This document shows, one piece after another, positions 44,159-54,978 of a DNA stretch of 64,000 bases. The translations under genes and the position numbers were made by a program. Each line of letters begins with the position of its first letter. Position 1 is the stretch's first letter. A model generated the notes under the pieces. The model did not search any database, was not told where the DNA came from, and saw nothing but the letters and a program-made list of their open reading frames with translations. This DNA comes from Gigaspora margarita (taxonomy: Eukaryota > Glomeromycota > Glomeromycetes > Diversisporales > Gigasporaceae), in contig WTPW01000516.1 of assembly GCA_009809945.1 (NCBI GenBank), positions 76,240 to 140,239 on the forward strand, read 5' to 3'.

Positions 44159-44908
44159 ATAGTGGCTAGGGATGGGCACGGTCCGGTCATGACCAGTTAT
44201 GACCGGTCAATGACCGTGACCGATATTAGCCAGTCAGAGCGGTTTGACCGACCAGTCAAGATTATGACCAATGCCATATTCTTAATATTATGGCTAATAA
44301 ATGAATAACTATTGCTTAAAATTGATATTGGTGTATCTGTATTATCTGATAAATAGAAAAATCAACCTGCCTCTCAAAAATTTTTCAGTCATAGTGACTT
44401 TGCATGATTAATGATATGTTTCATTTTTAAATCAAACTTTTTTATGATATAAGTGAACAATAATAATAAATATAACAATAATGAGTATATATAAATTAAT
44501 GTATATTACATGATCTGAAAATTTTTTAGGCGGTGTTTAAACCCAGTTGAGAAATACCTTGTTCTTAATTCCAGCCAAATTTGTAGATCATTTGGCCAGA
44601 ATTATAACAAAACAATTTTAATTCCGGTCAAATAATCTGCAATTTTTACAGCGATGGGTTTCGAAAACTGGGGCACCAAAAAAAATTTCACGGCCAATCA
44701 AATTTCAAGATCAGGTTTACGTAGCATGATCAGAAAAATTCAAAACAAACGTTCGCTTTGTCAAAAATCGCCTATAATTCAAAATCTAGTCTATGAAAGG
44801 ACCTTCTGCGCATTAGTTAAACAAACAAAACAAAATTTATTTCGAAGTAGGATTGAAATTTTTTTAGGTGGTGATTCTACCCTTGTGGTAACAGAATATT
44901 ACAAATAA

Positions 44909-45136
44909 GGGGATGTCTAAAGTGGAGGCAGCGAAGACAAATCATATTTAATAATTTTTCAATTAACTTTAGGTTAGGGTCATCCTATATTAGGGTTAGA
45001 TTAGGGTCTTAGGTGGATATATATAAGCAAAATTGCCTTTCCGATATATTTCCATTTGTATTTTTTGCATTTATTTCTTGTTTTGCTTCTCCTGATTGAT
45101 CACATGATTTGTCTCCGCTTTAGACGTGAAACAAAT
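44909..45136. mobile_element. MITE-like element, GGGGATGTCTAAAG ends, nested
   Basis: GGGGATGTCTAAAGTGGAG at the left faces CTCCGCTTTAGACGTG at the right. GGTTAGGGT phrases lie inside. Related ends are at 30997 and at the element near 49609. The right terminus has lost its C-run. Confidence 0.55.
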
Positions 45137-45144
45137 TGTTAATA

Positions 45145-45225
45145 ATTCTGGTCAAATTTGCAGATCATTTGGGCAGATCTAGAACAAACCAACTTTAAAT
45201 GTGGTCAAATGATCTGCAAATTTGA
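45145..45225. repeat. Inverted repeat, about 25-bp arms
   Basis: TTCTGGTCAAATTTGCAGAT and its complement near 45206-45225 face each other. Related text (CAGCCAAATTTGTAGATCAT) is at 44573-44592 in the same element. Confidence 0.75.
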
Positions 45226-45484
45226 CCAGAAATATGAATGACAGTTTTATTGATCATGTGATGCAAATCGCAGTGTTTTGTTTCTCTTTCGGCAGTCTGT
45301 GCAGTGTACCATCCCTACTTGTCACTTATTTAGATATTTGATTGGATAATTGGATAAATAATTTATCGGCTATAACCGGTCATTAACCGTATGAATGACC
45401 GCGGTCAACCGGTCATAAGCGGTTAACCGATCATGACCGACCGATGACTGACCGTGACCGACCGTGCCCATCCCTAATAGTGGC

Positions 45485-45688
45485 ACCTAATGCTAGATAA
45501 ATTGACCCTTCCAGGCTAACTGGTTTGGAAGTTTGAGAAGTTGGTATAAGGACCAGTAGGATGGTAAGGTGGGTGCTGGGGTTGTAGCAAACCTTACAAG
45601 AGCAAGAAGTAGATATTGGCAAGAGGACAGGGGTAACTTTGTTTTGCAAGTTTTGGTCTCAGTCATAACAACAATTACTAAAGTGTAG
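45485..45688 (+). pseudogene. Coding-like relic, part 2 of 3
   Basis: Plus-strand fragments such as VGAGVVANLTRARSRYWQED and RGNFVLQVLVSVITTITKV follow on from 43995-44158. Stops are present. It lies between two hAT-like insertions. Confidence 0.35.
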
Positions 45689-46204
45689 ATAATACCTAGT
45701 GTTCCGCAAAAGATCTGGGTCTGGTCCGGGTCTGGTCTGTTGACGGACTGAGTTCGGACCCTTGATTTATCAGAATCGATACGGGTTCAGACCCACGCTA
45801 AGATCCACTCGGGTAATACCCAGTCCGGTCTATTTGAATAATACTGATTGCTGATTGGCTGATTTCAGACCTTTTTTTTTTTTTTTACAGATCGATCGAT
45901 AGGTTTTGTTGAACTTGGTCATTTTTATTGGGTGGAGTTGCCGTGTATTGGTTTTTTGTTTTTCTTGAAACTTTTTTTCATTAGAACTAACGCTTTTATA
46001 TTTTTTGTAGGCTTCTGTTCTTTGACTTAAATTGAGCTCCTGAAATCTGAAATTGTAATGCATTTTTTTTTTCGTTTCTTATTAAACGGTTCCTTTTCGA
46101 ATTTCCTTATGTCATTTTACTGTGGGTTTTCGTGACCATTTTTAGAATGCCTTTATGCGACATTTCGCATTGAGTTTTTACCAAGCTACATGACACGCTA
46201 GATG

Positions 46205-47420
46205 TAAGGTTTTCGCCCATTGTCAAAAATCTGTAGAGATGAACATAATAGTAGAACAATTAAATGTTGGATATTGTAATAATGGGATTAGGGTTGAAAA
46301 ATATGAACGTAAGGAATTTGCTTATTATCCTTTATCAAAAATTACATATATGTGCATGCTAGGGGAACATTTAATTTGGATTGTTACAGTATGTTCCACT
46401 GGCATGCCCCATCTCTGATAACACTGTATAATATTGGATTTTGCTAGGAGGCATTCACCTTTATCAAGAATCTACAGAGATAGGGCACGCTGATGAGAAT
46501 TTTTAATGCCAGCTATTGTTATCAGAGTGAAATCGTGTTGAAAAGGGTAAGTGCAAGGCATTCACTTCTTATCAAAAACCTGCAGAGATGGGGATGTTAG
46601 TGGAACATTTAATGTTGGGTGTTATGATGAAAGAATTGGAGTTGAAAAGTCTGCTAGCGTGCTCCATCTCTGCATATTTTTGATAATACTATATAATGTT
46701 GAATTTTGTTACGAAGTTGAAAAGGATGAACATAAGGCATTAACTTTTATCAAAAATCTGCAGAGATAGAGCACGCTAGTGAGAACATTTAATGTTGGAT
46801 AGTGGAATCAAGTTGAAAAGGTTAAGTGCAAGGCATTCACTTCTTACAGTATCAAAAATCTGCAGTGATGAAGCATATTAGTAGAACATTTAATATTGGA
46901 TGTTATGACAAAGAAATTGGAGTTGAAAAGGTGAATATGTTCTAGCGTGCCCCATCTCTGCAGATTTTTGATAATACTGTACAATGTTGGATTTTACTAT
47001 GAAAAGGAATTGGAGTTTAAAAGGATGAACATAAGGCATTAATTTTTATTAAAAATCTATAGAGATAGGGCACACTAATGAGAATGTTTAATACCAGATA
47101 TTGTTATCATTCACTTCTTATCAAAAATCTGCAGAATAGGGCATGATAGTGGAACATTTAATTTTACATGTTGTTACGATGAAGGAATTTGAGTTTAAAA
47201 AAAGGATGAACATAATGCATTCGTGTATTTTCAAAAATCTGCAGAGATATGCTAGTGGGACATATAATGTTGGCCGTTGTTTAGAAAAAGGAATTGGAGT
47301 TAAAAAGGGTGAACATAAAGTGTTTGCTTATTATCAAAAATCTGTAGAGATAGGACGTTAGTGGAACTTTAACATTGGATATTGTTATCATAATGGGATT
47401 GGAGTTAAAGATTAGGATTG
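46205..47420 (+). pseudogene. Captured Sel1 repeats inside hAT-like element
   Basis: Text such as KSVEM, GYCNNGIRVEK, EIGVEKSA and CLEKGIGVKKGEHKVFAYYQ shows degenerate 36-residue Sel1 modules in changing frames. Inverted patches reading (on the minus strand) CAAAAATCTGCAGAGATGGG interrupt them. The closest style is the GTYNVGYCY type of 11717-13084 rather than the GINNVG type of 33580-35380. Confidence 0.8.
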
Positions 47421-47643
47421 GAGACTATGTTTAGATTAGGGTTATTTTATATAGAATTTGAATTTTTTTAGTTTTTATACGAAGATACTTTGAATGCTAT
47501 TAATAAATTGAAAATAAATAAATAATTTTAATAAAATTGTAACCTTTTAATTTTATTGGTTAATGCATAGATCATTTGACTATGAGATTGCAGGTTGTGA
47601 TAAATAGCAACGCTCAAAAAAAAATTATAATTTAAGGATGATT

Positions 47644-47802
47644 TTAACGCTCACTGGGGGTACTGTGTCTCAAAAACATACTAAGTAAATGGGATCGGGT
47701 AAAGTAAAAATGTTCAGGACCCCTAAAAACTCATGAAAACTGAGATCGGGACCTTATATTAGCTCTAAAATTCTTAGGACGGTGAATTTCACCACTGGTT
47801 AA
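47644..47802. mobile_element. Small inverted-repeat element nested in the hAT-like element
   Basis: CTCAAAAACATACTAAGTAA matches the interior of 13847-14045, and GGTGAATTTCACCACTGGTT closes the right side. The left end is poorly conserved. Confidence 0.45.
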
Positions 47803-47980
47803 TTCTAAATTAATTCATAATTTAAAATAGCATCTATAAATTTTCACGGATCCAGACCAGACCCAGATCTAAGTGATACAAGTTCGGACCCTAAATTTAG
47901 ATCCAAATTGATGTTCAGACCGGGTCCGGATCTTTAAAAATACCTGCAGGGTCCGAATCATGCGGAACACTAATAATACC

Positions 47981-48190
47981 TGTGTGAGACAGGAACTGCT
48001 CTACCAAGTTTTCTGTTGAGGATAAATTAGTCCTAAGGTAGTAATTAGTATCTGGTAAAAACTCCATTAGAATAGTGGCTGTACTAGTGATACAAGATAG
48101 GCTGGCAGGCAGAACAGGGATCAGAGATTTAAATAGGCAATTCCTGTAGTTGGGTTGCAGGTAAGACAGCTAGTGTGGAACCTTAGGGCG
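47981..48190 (+). pseudogene. Coding-like relic, part 3 of 3
   Basis: DRNCSTKFSVEDKLVLR and NSIRIVAVLVIQDRLAGRTG continue the plus-strand relic broken by the two hAT-like elements. It ends near ACCTTAGGGCGG. Confidence 0.35.
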
Positions 48191-49162
48191 GACCACTTAA
48201 ATTAGACACCAAAAGTGTACATGTGGCTAATTGTATTCTCATCATTGTAACAAATGCTAGTAGACCTTAAGTGGAATACTGATGGCTCTAAATATCTTGA
48301 ATAAAAATTCCAAGTTCCGAAATGGATACTTTGAATAATAAAAAATATATTTATACTAGAAAAATGTAAAATATTAAAGTCCAGAGCATAATACAATTAG
48401 GACTATCGGCTATATAATTTTTATGAGATCATTCACCTTATTAGGCTGATTTGTATTGATCATTTATATGTTTTAAAATGTTAATTGGCTTGATATCATA
48501 TGAGCAGAACCCAACACACACAAATTTTGGTCTACTGTTCCTTAGTAAGTCCTCCATTATACTCCAGACAATTATAAATTAAATATTTTTTAAACTATAA
48601 AGTTTTTATTAAAAAAGTAAGCTTGATCCAATTTTTAAAAAATTAAAAATATTTTTATAAAATATTCTTTAACTATAAAAGTTTTTATTTAAAAAAAGTG
48701 AATTTAATCTAATTTTTTAAAAATTTAAATATGCATAAAAATTTAAATATAGTTTTTTATTTATTTAAACTATATATATAGTTTATTTTTATTTAAATTA
48801 TATAAATAGTTTTATTTAAACTATATTTCTGCTCAAATTTAAAATTAAAATTTAATTTGGCCAGAATTTAGAAAATTTGGGCCAAAAAATGTTCAAATTT
48901 AAAAAAAACATGTTTAGTTTAGCACTCTTACCCTTTTTAGAATTACCTAGGGGCTGAATTATTACTATTAATTCCTGTTTTACACCTGTTTACTTCTTAT
49001 TCAACATAAGAATCTGATCAACTTACTAACAATTATTTCATAGACACTATATTTTACTAACAATTATTTATTTTAAAAAGTCATTTTACAGACAAAGTAA
49101 TTCTAGCTATTATTGTTAAGTCAGATTAAAAATGACCCCAAAATATACATGTTGGCCAATTA
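48191..49162. other. AT-rich intergenic stretch
   Basis: Tracts of TTTAAA/ATATAT run from 48560 to 48860. No gene is recognised. Confidence 0.5.
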
Positions 49163-49290
49163 GAGTGTCCAGGATTATGCAATGCAATGAAATAAATTGT
49201 TTGGGTGAACTAAGGTTGATTATGCAATAGATGCCAAATAAATTTAAAATTATTCAATTGATTATGTGATTTTTATTATTGTATGCTATA

Positions 49291-49439
49291 TAGGAACCCC
49301 TATAGCAAAAGAAGGCAGTGGGCAAAAAATTTTAATTTTGTAATTTTATAAAATTGCATTTCTAATACTTCAATTCTTCGAGAAATTGAGTTTTTAAAAA
49401 AAATTTTTTGGCACTGCTTCTTTTGCTATGGGCTTCCCA
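49291..49439. mobile_element. TA-flanked MITE, TGGGAAnCCCC family, copy 2
   Basis: TAGGAACCCCTATAGCAAAA faces the complement TGGGAAGCCCATAGCAAAAG. The repeat continues through GGCAGTGGGCAAAAAATTTT. TA is on both sides (49289-49290, 49440-49441). Copy 1 is at 22861. Confidence 0.8.
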
Positions 49440-49610
49440 TATGGAATTAATTCTATTCTTCAAAATTTTCAGACACTTGCTAAAAATTTTTACCTCATCT
49501 ATACTTGTAATTTAGATTTATTTATTTCTACATCAGAACTTTTTGGAATTTACTTTCTGCCACCCAAATTACAAATTAAGTATTACTGTATATTGCCAAA
49601 TGAAGGGGAT

Positions 49611-49896
49611 GGCTAAAGCCATGTACCTATATGATTTTTTGAAAATCTAGTTAAAATTAGGGTTAGTTCCTGTTTAGCATTAGGGTTAGGGTTAGGGTTA
49701 GGACAAACATATAGGTAAAATTGCCTTCCCAGCATTTTTATTAATGTCCCAAAACAGGTTTGAACTGCCATTTTTATGTTCTTGCATTTTTTTTGTTTTT
49801 TGTCTTCTTCGGGCTGATCTATGTAAACAAAATTTTGCGACTCCAGTTGGTTGATTTACACAAAAATATCACGTGGATGCATGGCTTTAGATGACC
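49611..49896. mobile_element. Mutator-like MITE, 9-bp TSD, nested in Tc1-like element
   Basis: The ends GGGATGGCTAAAGCCATG and (complement of the right end) GGGGTCATCTAAAGCCATG are flanked by the 9-mer CAAATGAAG on both sides. It contains the TTAGGG run at 49679-49702. Confidence 0.72.
49679..49702 (+). repeat. Interstitial TTAGGG repeats
   Basis: Nearly four uninterrupted TTAGGG units lie inside a MITE, so they are not a chromosome end. Confidence 0.9.
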
Positions 49897-50042
49897 CCCA
49901 AATGAAGTTAACATCTACCAACAACCACTCAAATTTCAGCCATGTGATCTAAGTGCTTTTTTTCAAATTATACAAAGCATATGCAATACAAAAATTTGGT
50001 AAATTATGCGCATATTATGCTTTCACATAATCCTGGACACCC

Positions 50043-50589
50043 TACTATAGAGATCAACATGGATTAGCCTGATGTTTATTCTTGGCTTCAGACACAACTG
50101 GTATCTGTTTTTCTAGTTTTATAATAAACCTGACCTATCTATGTATATTTTGAGGTCCTGATTAGAACTAGAGTTAAAGTTAGTGTAACTTATAAAAAAA
50201 AAAGCTTGTCAGTGAAATGAGCTTCAATTTTAAAATGAACTTGTTGGTGAAATGTAATGTCTATGAAGTGATTGTCAGTGAAATAATGACCAATCTTGCA
50301 TATATGTGCATAAACACTTGAAATTTAAATCAGCTAACTTTTATAAGGTTATTATCATCTTTAACTGTAATTATGCATAATTAATGTCATAATAGGATCA
50401 TAAAATGCAAAAATCAAGGTCCAGTTGTTTTTATTTCACATATTAGTTGTCATCTATGATTTTTAAAATCAATCTTTGTCTGTTCTGCATATTTTGTGAA
50501 TGTTAGATTAACTGAGATATTGATAATGTTAATAACATGTGCTAGTGAATCGCATGCTGTGTATCGCCTAAATAGTAAGGCTTATAATT
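50043..50589. other. Intergenic stretch
   Basis: No gene or clear repeat. Several AATGAnCTTGT / GTCAGTGAAAT phrases repeat near 50190-50290. Confidence 0.4.
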
Positions 50590-51200
50590 GAATTTTTACA
50601 GTATCTCACGATAGTAACATAATAATTCCAAAGCAAACCATCCCATATTACAGTAATTCATAATACAGAGTAATGCAAACTCAATCTTAACTATGTATTA
50701 TGCGTCGAATAGATTTGCAACAGAATTTTTTATAGTTATTCACGATAATTCCAATACAAGCTAACTCTCATTACCAGAATAGTTTTACAGTAACTCGCGA
50801 TATAATTCCAATGCAACAAACTCACTCAACCAGCTGAAATAATTTGTTTTGTACAGTAACTTATGGCAGAAATCACAATAATTTTAATATGATAATTTAA
50901 CTGCAAATTAATTCAACTTTAATCACATACCGTAGTCACCAAAATAGCTAGTAGGTTTTGCAACAGAATTCTTTACAAAAGTATTAATAAATTCAATGCA
51001 AACTTATTTAAACTTATCCCATAAAAATCAAGGCAATTCTAATGAAAACTAACTCAGCCATAGTGTGGCCGCCAGAATAGCATGTAAGTGTTACAGAATT
51101 TTCTTACATAACTCAATAGAAGTCATAAAAATTCTATTGCAAATTTACATAACTTTAAACTACATACAGTGGTCACCGAAATAGCAAATAATTTCAAAAA
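50590..51200. repeat. Degenerate tandem repeat, units about 100-130 bp
   Basis: Recurring phrases (TTTACAGTAACTC.CGATA, AATTCCAATGCAA, AACTCA, then CACCAAAATAGC..GTA) recur five to six times with strong divergence. It is non-coding. Confidence 0.55.
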
Positions 51201-51296
51201 AAAAATTGTTTACCTTGACTCTTGATGAAAATCATGGCAATAAAAAATTCCAGTGTCAGAGGCATGGACAAAAAAACTAATGTAGTGTTTAAATCC

Positions 51297-51445
51297 GCCG
51301 AGTGAAACGAGACCAAAACATAAAACTGTAAGGCTAGCTTAAAACTACCGAGCGAAGCGAGGCCAAAACATTAAATGTAAGGCTAGCTTAAAACTGCCGA
51401 GCGAAGCGAGGCCAAAACATAAAAATGTAAGGTTAGCTTAAAGCA
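51297..51445. repeat. Tandem repeat, 3 units of about 50 bp
   Basis: Each unit reads CCGAGCGAAGCGAGGCCAAA followed by ACATAAAATGTAAGG.TAGCTTAAA. Confidence 0.85.
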
Positions 51446-52399
51446 AGTCCATTATACATATGTTTTACACTATGAATTTTCGATTTGAGTATAACAGCTT
51501 ATCTGATTTTTAAACATCAGCTAGTCATTTAAGAAATTTAAGTCGACTATAAACAGTCTCGACTGTGTCATATGCCATTATGCCATCAAATCTTAATTAT
51601 ATAGTTGGTTAAAATTTGGGAGCGCAGCCGCCACATGATCATGTACTAGTTATTATTAATACATTTGTATAAACCGAAACAGTGTTCAAATGAGTTTTTG
51701 AGCACAAACTAACCGGTTGGAGCAGGATAACATCCCTACATAAAAGTATAATTTTTTTCGATTTATGCCACGCTGCAGAATCAAGTCATCATTATATTTA
51801 TAGTCACGTAGATGTATTAAGAAATGAATTATTAAATTTTTCTTTATCGTGAAAAAACTTTAAATGCAAAAGTATATTAGTAAACTTAGGTAAAAGACTG
51901 ATAAAAAGGCTATAAAGAGGGGGGGTTTGACACCTCATCTTGCTACTGGATTTCGCATGACCATTATAGTGGCTTTTCTTTCCATAACTACATGGCCTAA
52001 TTTTGTGCAGGAAATTATGGATACATTTCAGCATAAATTTCAATAAATCGATTATTAGGAATCATACTTTCTCAAATATTTCAACATTTTCATAACCAAT
52101 TTTTCGTTTAGTCGAAAAAATATATATGAGAAAATTTTGTACAAAATAGAGGTGGCAGATGAAACTCAAAAAATTGTGATAAGCCGTATTAAATATTATA
52201 TAGTGATAAATTGCATTTTAAAATAAGGGTAATTTCGAGTGTCACTTCATACATATGTATGCAGTTTCAAGAATTTCATTAATCGCTATATATAGTTATT
52301 TTTTAAGAGTATAGTTTTTATCTAATTTTTTAGCATTAAAATTAGCAATAAAACATAAATGGCAATGAATCAATAGCCGATTTAATGTCATTTGTCATA
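51446..52399. other. Intergenic stretch
   Basis: No gene is recognised. Confidence 0.4.
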
Positions 52400-52521
52400 G
52401 TGTTGCCCACAGAAATAGCTAAGTATGTAATAAAAATTTTTAAAATTTACATATACTGTAAGTGTTGCCCACAGAAATAGCTAAGTATGTAATAAAAATT
52501 TTAAAATTTACATATACTGTA
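52400..52521. repeat. Tandem duplication, 2 units of about 61 bp
   Basis: GTGTTGCCCACAGAAATAGC to ATTTACATATACTGTA occurs twice in a row and differs by one T. Confidence 0.93.
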
Positions 52522-54294
52522 TTAATTTTATCTGCATATTGAGTTTTTTTATTTTTTATTTTTTACTTTTTTTGATCTACTATATTTTTTAAATCGATTA
52601 ACTAAATATTTGTCGGTTAACCGATTAGTATTAATCGGTTCGAATCCTTAAAGAATACATGTCTAAAATAACTTTTTATGCTTAATACACTGCATCATAC
52701 GAATGATGACTTTGAATAAATTATTAATTAGCTAAATCAACAAATCAGGTATGTACATTTGCATGTACTTTTTATGAGAAACTGGTATGCATTTGGCGTA
52801 ATGCATGAAAATTAAAGTATATAGATCATCGAGCAAAACTTCATTGTTTCCTTAATTGTCAGCGAAACGCCGACTTACATAACGATAATGCTTATACACG
52901 GTGCATTTGGTACATTACCGTTATATAATTGTTAAATTCAGATGCATTATAATGAACTTTATTCTCATGAATAAATTAAATAAATAAAGGTCTTTCTTAA
53001 GCAATCGTTAAAAACAAATTAAACTTTGAAAATAAACTCCACTATGGCACAAACGTTATTTAATCACTTAAATAATAATCAAAAAGTAACAATAAAGCAT
53101 ATATATTTTCAAACTGGTAATCAACAACCTACTAAAAATGGTGAAATGCTAAATATTTATAGCGGTTATACCAATTTTACACAGATAACTAGAGATGTTA
53201 TATGTGGCGGGCGACTTCGTCGCCCGCTTGCAGTTTTTAAATTGAGTCTTTTTAATGTATGATATGTATATGATTGTAGTAAAAGTGATCCCTGGCTTTA
53301 GTATAATGAAATATTGTAAAGTGAAATTATATATTTAAGGTTTTGTGTATTTGTTATTAGAACTTGATAAGTGTCTTTTTATTTTAAGGGCATTTTTTTT
53401 ACACTTATTGTGCTTATTCAATTATAATGTTATTTTAGGTGTATTGCTTATGCAGGGCATTCATCATGTGGGTACGATAGAATTTGAATTATGTAATATT
53501 ATTTTAACAATAGGAGTANTCATGANTGTTATCAGTAATGGNAATTGTATAAAAGGGTTTTGATTATNAATGCGATTTTTTATTTTTTTTTCTTTTGACT
53601 AATGTTAAATGATGTTATACAAATCATGGTGATAAGAAGATGGAAATAATATATTAAGAATAGTGAATATTAATTTATTAATAATAAAGTGTTTAGATAN
53701 CAAATTTTATTTTTGAATGGTTTGTTTGAATTTAACAGTTATTTTTATTTAGAATATTTTTATTTTGGTTCTTTATATACATTTTTTTTAGCACATTTTT
53801 TTGGTCAGCTGTATATGATATTTTTTTATGTATACTATTTGTGATGTATATTAAGCGAGTTTATAATACTGTACTAATATAATATTGATTATAAGTAGAA
53901 TTTTTAAAGTAATGTTCATGTGATATTAATAATTTTTATTATTGTCATTGATAAAACGCATAATTTTGGCGATTAAAGCACTATCTTTAATTTGAGTAAT
54001 TTCGCCCTATTCCTATAATGGCATAAAATCGAACCTTAAATATGAAAGTAACTCTAAAACTGATAAGTGCATTCATTTATTTTTATATTTATTTTTATTT
54101 TATTTTATTTTACTTAATTTAATTATTCTTTTGATATCCTATTAATTTTAATTCAAATAAATATAAAATTAGTAAAATTAGCTTTTATTACATATTAATG
54201 AATAAAGTACGTACGATAAAAAATTGCATTTTTATTCAGATTGAAGTTGATCAAAAGAAGATGGATCTGAATCATTCGAATTGGTTAACATGTT
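52522..54294. other. AT-rich stretch with a GC hairpin and scattered Ns
   Basis: An unrecognised 78-codon frame (53026-53262, MKINSTMAQTLFNHLNNNQK...) covers the hairpin GCGGGCGAC-TTC-GTCGCCCGC at 53207-53227. Single Ns occur near 53519-53700. No other structure is seen. Confidence 0.45.
53207..53227. repeat. Perfect GC-rich hairpin
   Basis: A nine-base stem GCGGGCGAC/GTCGCCCGC has a TTC loop, in sequence otherwise above 70% AT. It resembles the Helitron-type hairpins of this window, but a CTRR at the usual distance is not present on either strand (CTAG lies 14 bases away on the minus strand). Confidence 0.6.
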
Positions 54295-54978
54295 TTATGC
54301 TAAATCTGTAAGTTTACGCCGGCCCCTAGTTCTTGCATACAGTTTATTGATCAAAGAAGGTTTAGTTACAGAAGGTTTGGTTACAAAGGGCCTAGCGTTA
54401 GAAGGTTTGGTTGCAGAAGGTTGAGCTATGGAAGGTTGGGATACATTAGGCTGAATTACAGAAGATTGAGTTACAGAAGGTTAAGTTACGGAAGGTTGAG
54501 TTACAGAAGGCTGGTTTACAGAAGGTTGAGTTACGAAACGCTGGGTTACAAAAGGTTGAGTTATGGAAGGTTGTGTTACAAAAGGATGAGTACAGGAGAA
54601 TGGATTACAAGAGGTTGAGTTTAGTGTTTCGGGCGAAATTACATATTTCGCCCAGGCGAAATTTCCGAAATAGGGCGAAATATGTTTCGCCCAAAGCCTG
54701 AAAATCCGATAATTCCGAAACTGGCGAAATTGGCGAAATGCCCGAAACCTGGCGAAATGTCCGAAACCTGGCGAAATGTCCGAAAATTGGCGAAACCGAA
54801 ACCTGGCGAAAGTTCCGAAATCTAATATTAGAAATTTTATTGGATAAAATACCTAGAGCGTAGTGAAACGGAGTATGACACTTATATATATCCGCAACAT
54901 TGAATAGCGATCATTTCCTTATATATTTTAAATTTTATAAATTTTTTAAATTTTTATTTTTGGAATTTGCTAAACATC

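Larger units (their letters stand above)
44167..45476. mobile_element. hAT-like element (TGACCGGTCA type), 8-bp TSD
   Basis: The perfect ends TAGGGATGGGCACGGTC are flanked by the 8-bp duplication ATAGTGGC (44159-44166, 45477-45484). About 100 bases at each end repeat GACCGGTCA/TGACCGG in both orientations. The interior has an unrecognised 84-codon frame (44654-44908), a nested GGGGATGTCTAAAG-ended element (about 44909-45136) and an inverted repeat at 45145-45225. Confidence 0.93.
45697..47972. mobile_element. hAT-like element carrying amplified Sel1 gene sequence, 8-bp TSD
   Basis: The perfect ends TAGTGTTCCGCA are flanked by the 8-bp duplication ATAATACC (45689-45696, 47973-47980). Both ends carry GGTCTGG / GGTCCGG motifs in opposite orientations. 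The middle (46205-47420) is Sel1-repeat DNA in which forward modules (TCAAAAATCTGCAGAGATGG, GGAATTGGAGTTGAAAAGGA) alternate with short inverted patches (46390, 46651, 46937). An inner repeat unit of about 273 bases starts near 46561, 46836 and 47109. No complete ORF or transposase is present. Confidence 0.88.
49163..50042. mobile_element. Tc1-like non-autonomous element with two nested MITEs
   Basis: The ends GAGTGTCCAGGATTATGCAA and (complement of the right end) GGGTGTCCAGGATTATGTGA are flanked by TA (49161-49162, 50043-50044). GTGTCCAGGATTATG is a familiar Tc1-type terminus. Inside lie the TA-flanked MITE 49291-49439 and a second element near 49610-49895. No transposase ORF. Confidence 0.85.

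Noticed and set aside
44654..44908. 84-codon ORF inside a hAT-like element as transposase fragment
   Set aside because: It shows no hAT dimerisation motif, zinc finger or catalytic acid. Part of it overlaps a block shared with Mutator-like MITEs.
49679..49702. Telomere
   Set aside because: Only about four TTAGGG units, inside a MITE with defined ends and continuing unique sequence on both sides.
54421..54618. Plus-strand ORF of YGRLSYRRL repeats
   Set aside because: It is the complement of the PSVTQ repeats of the minus-strand gene. The minus frame connects to a proper start and a stop, the plus frame does not.
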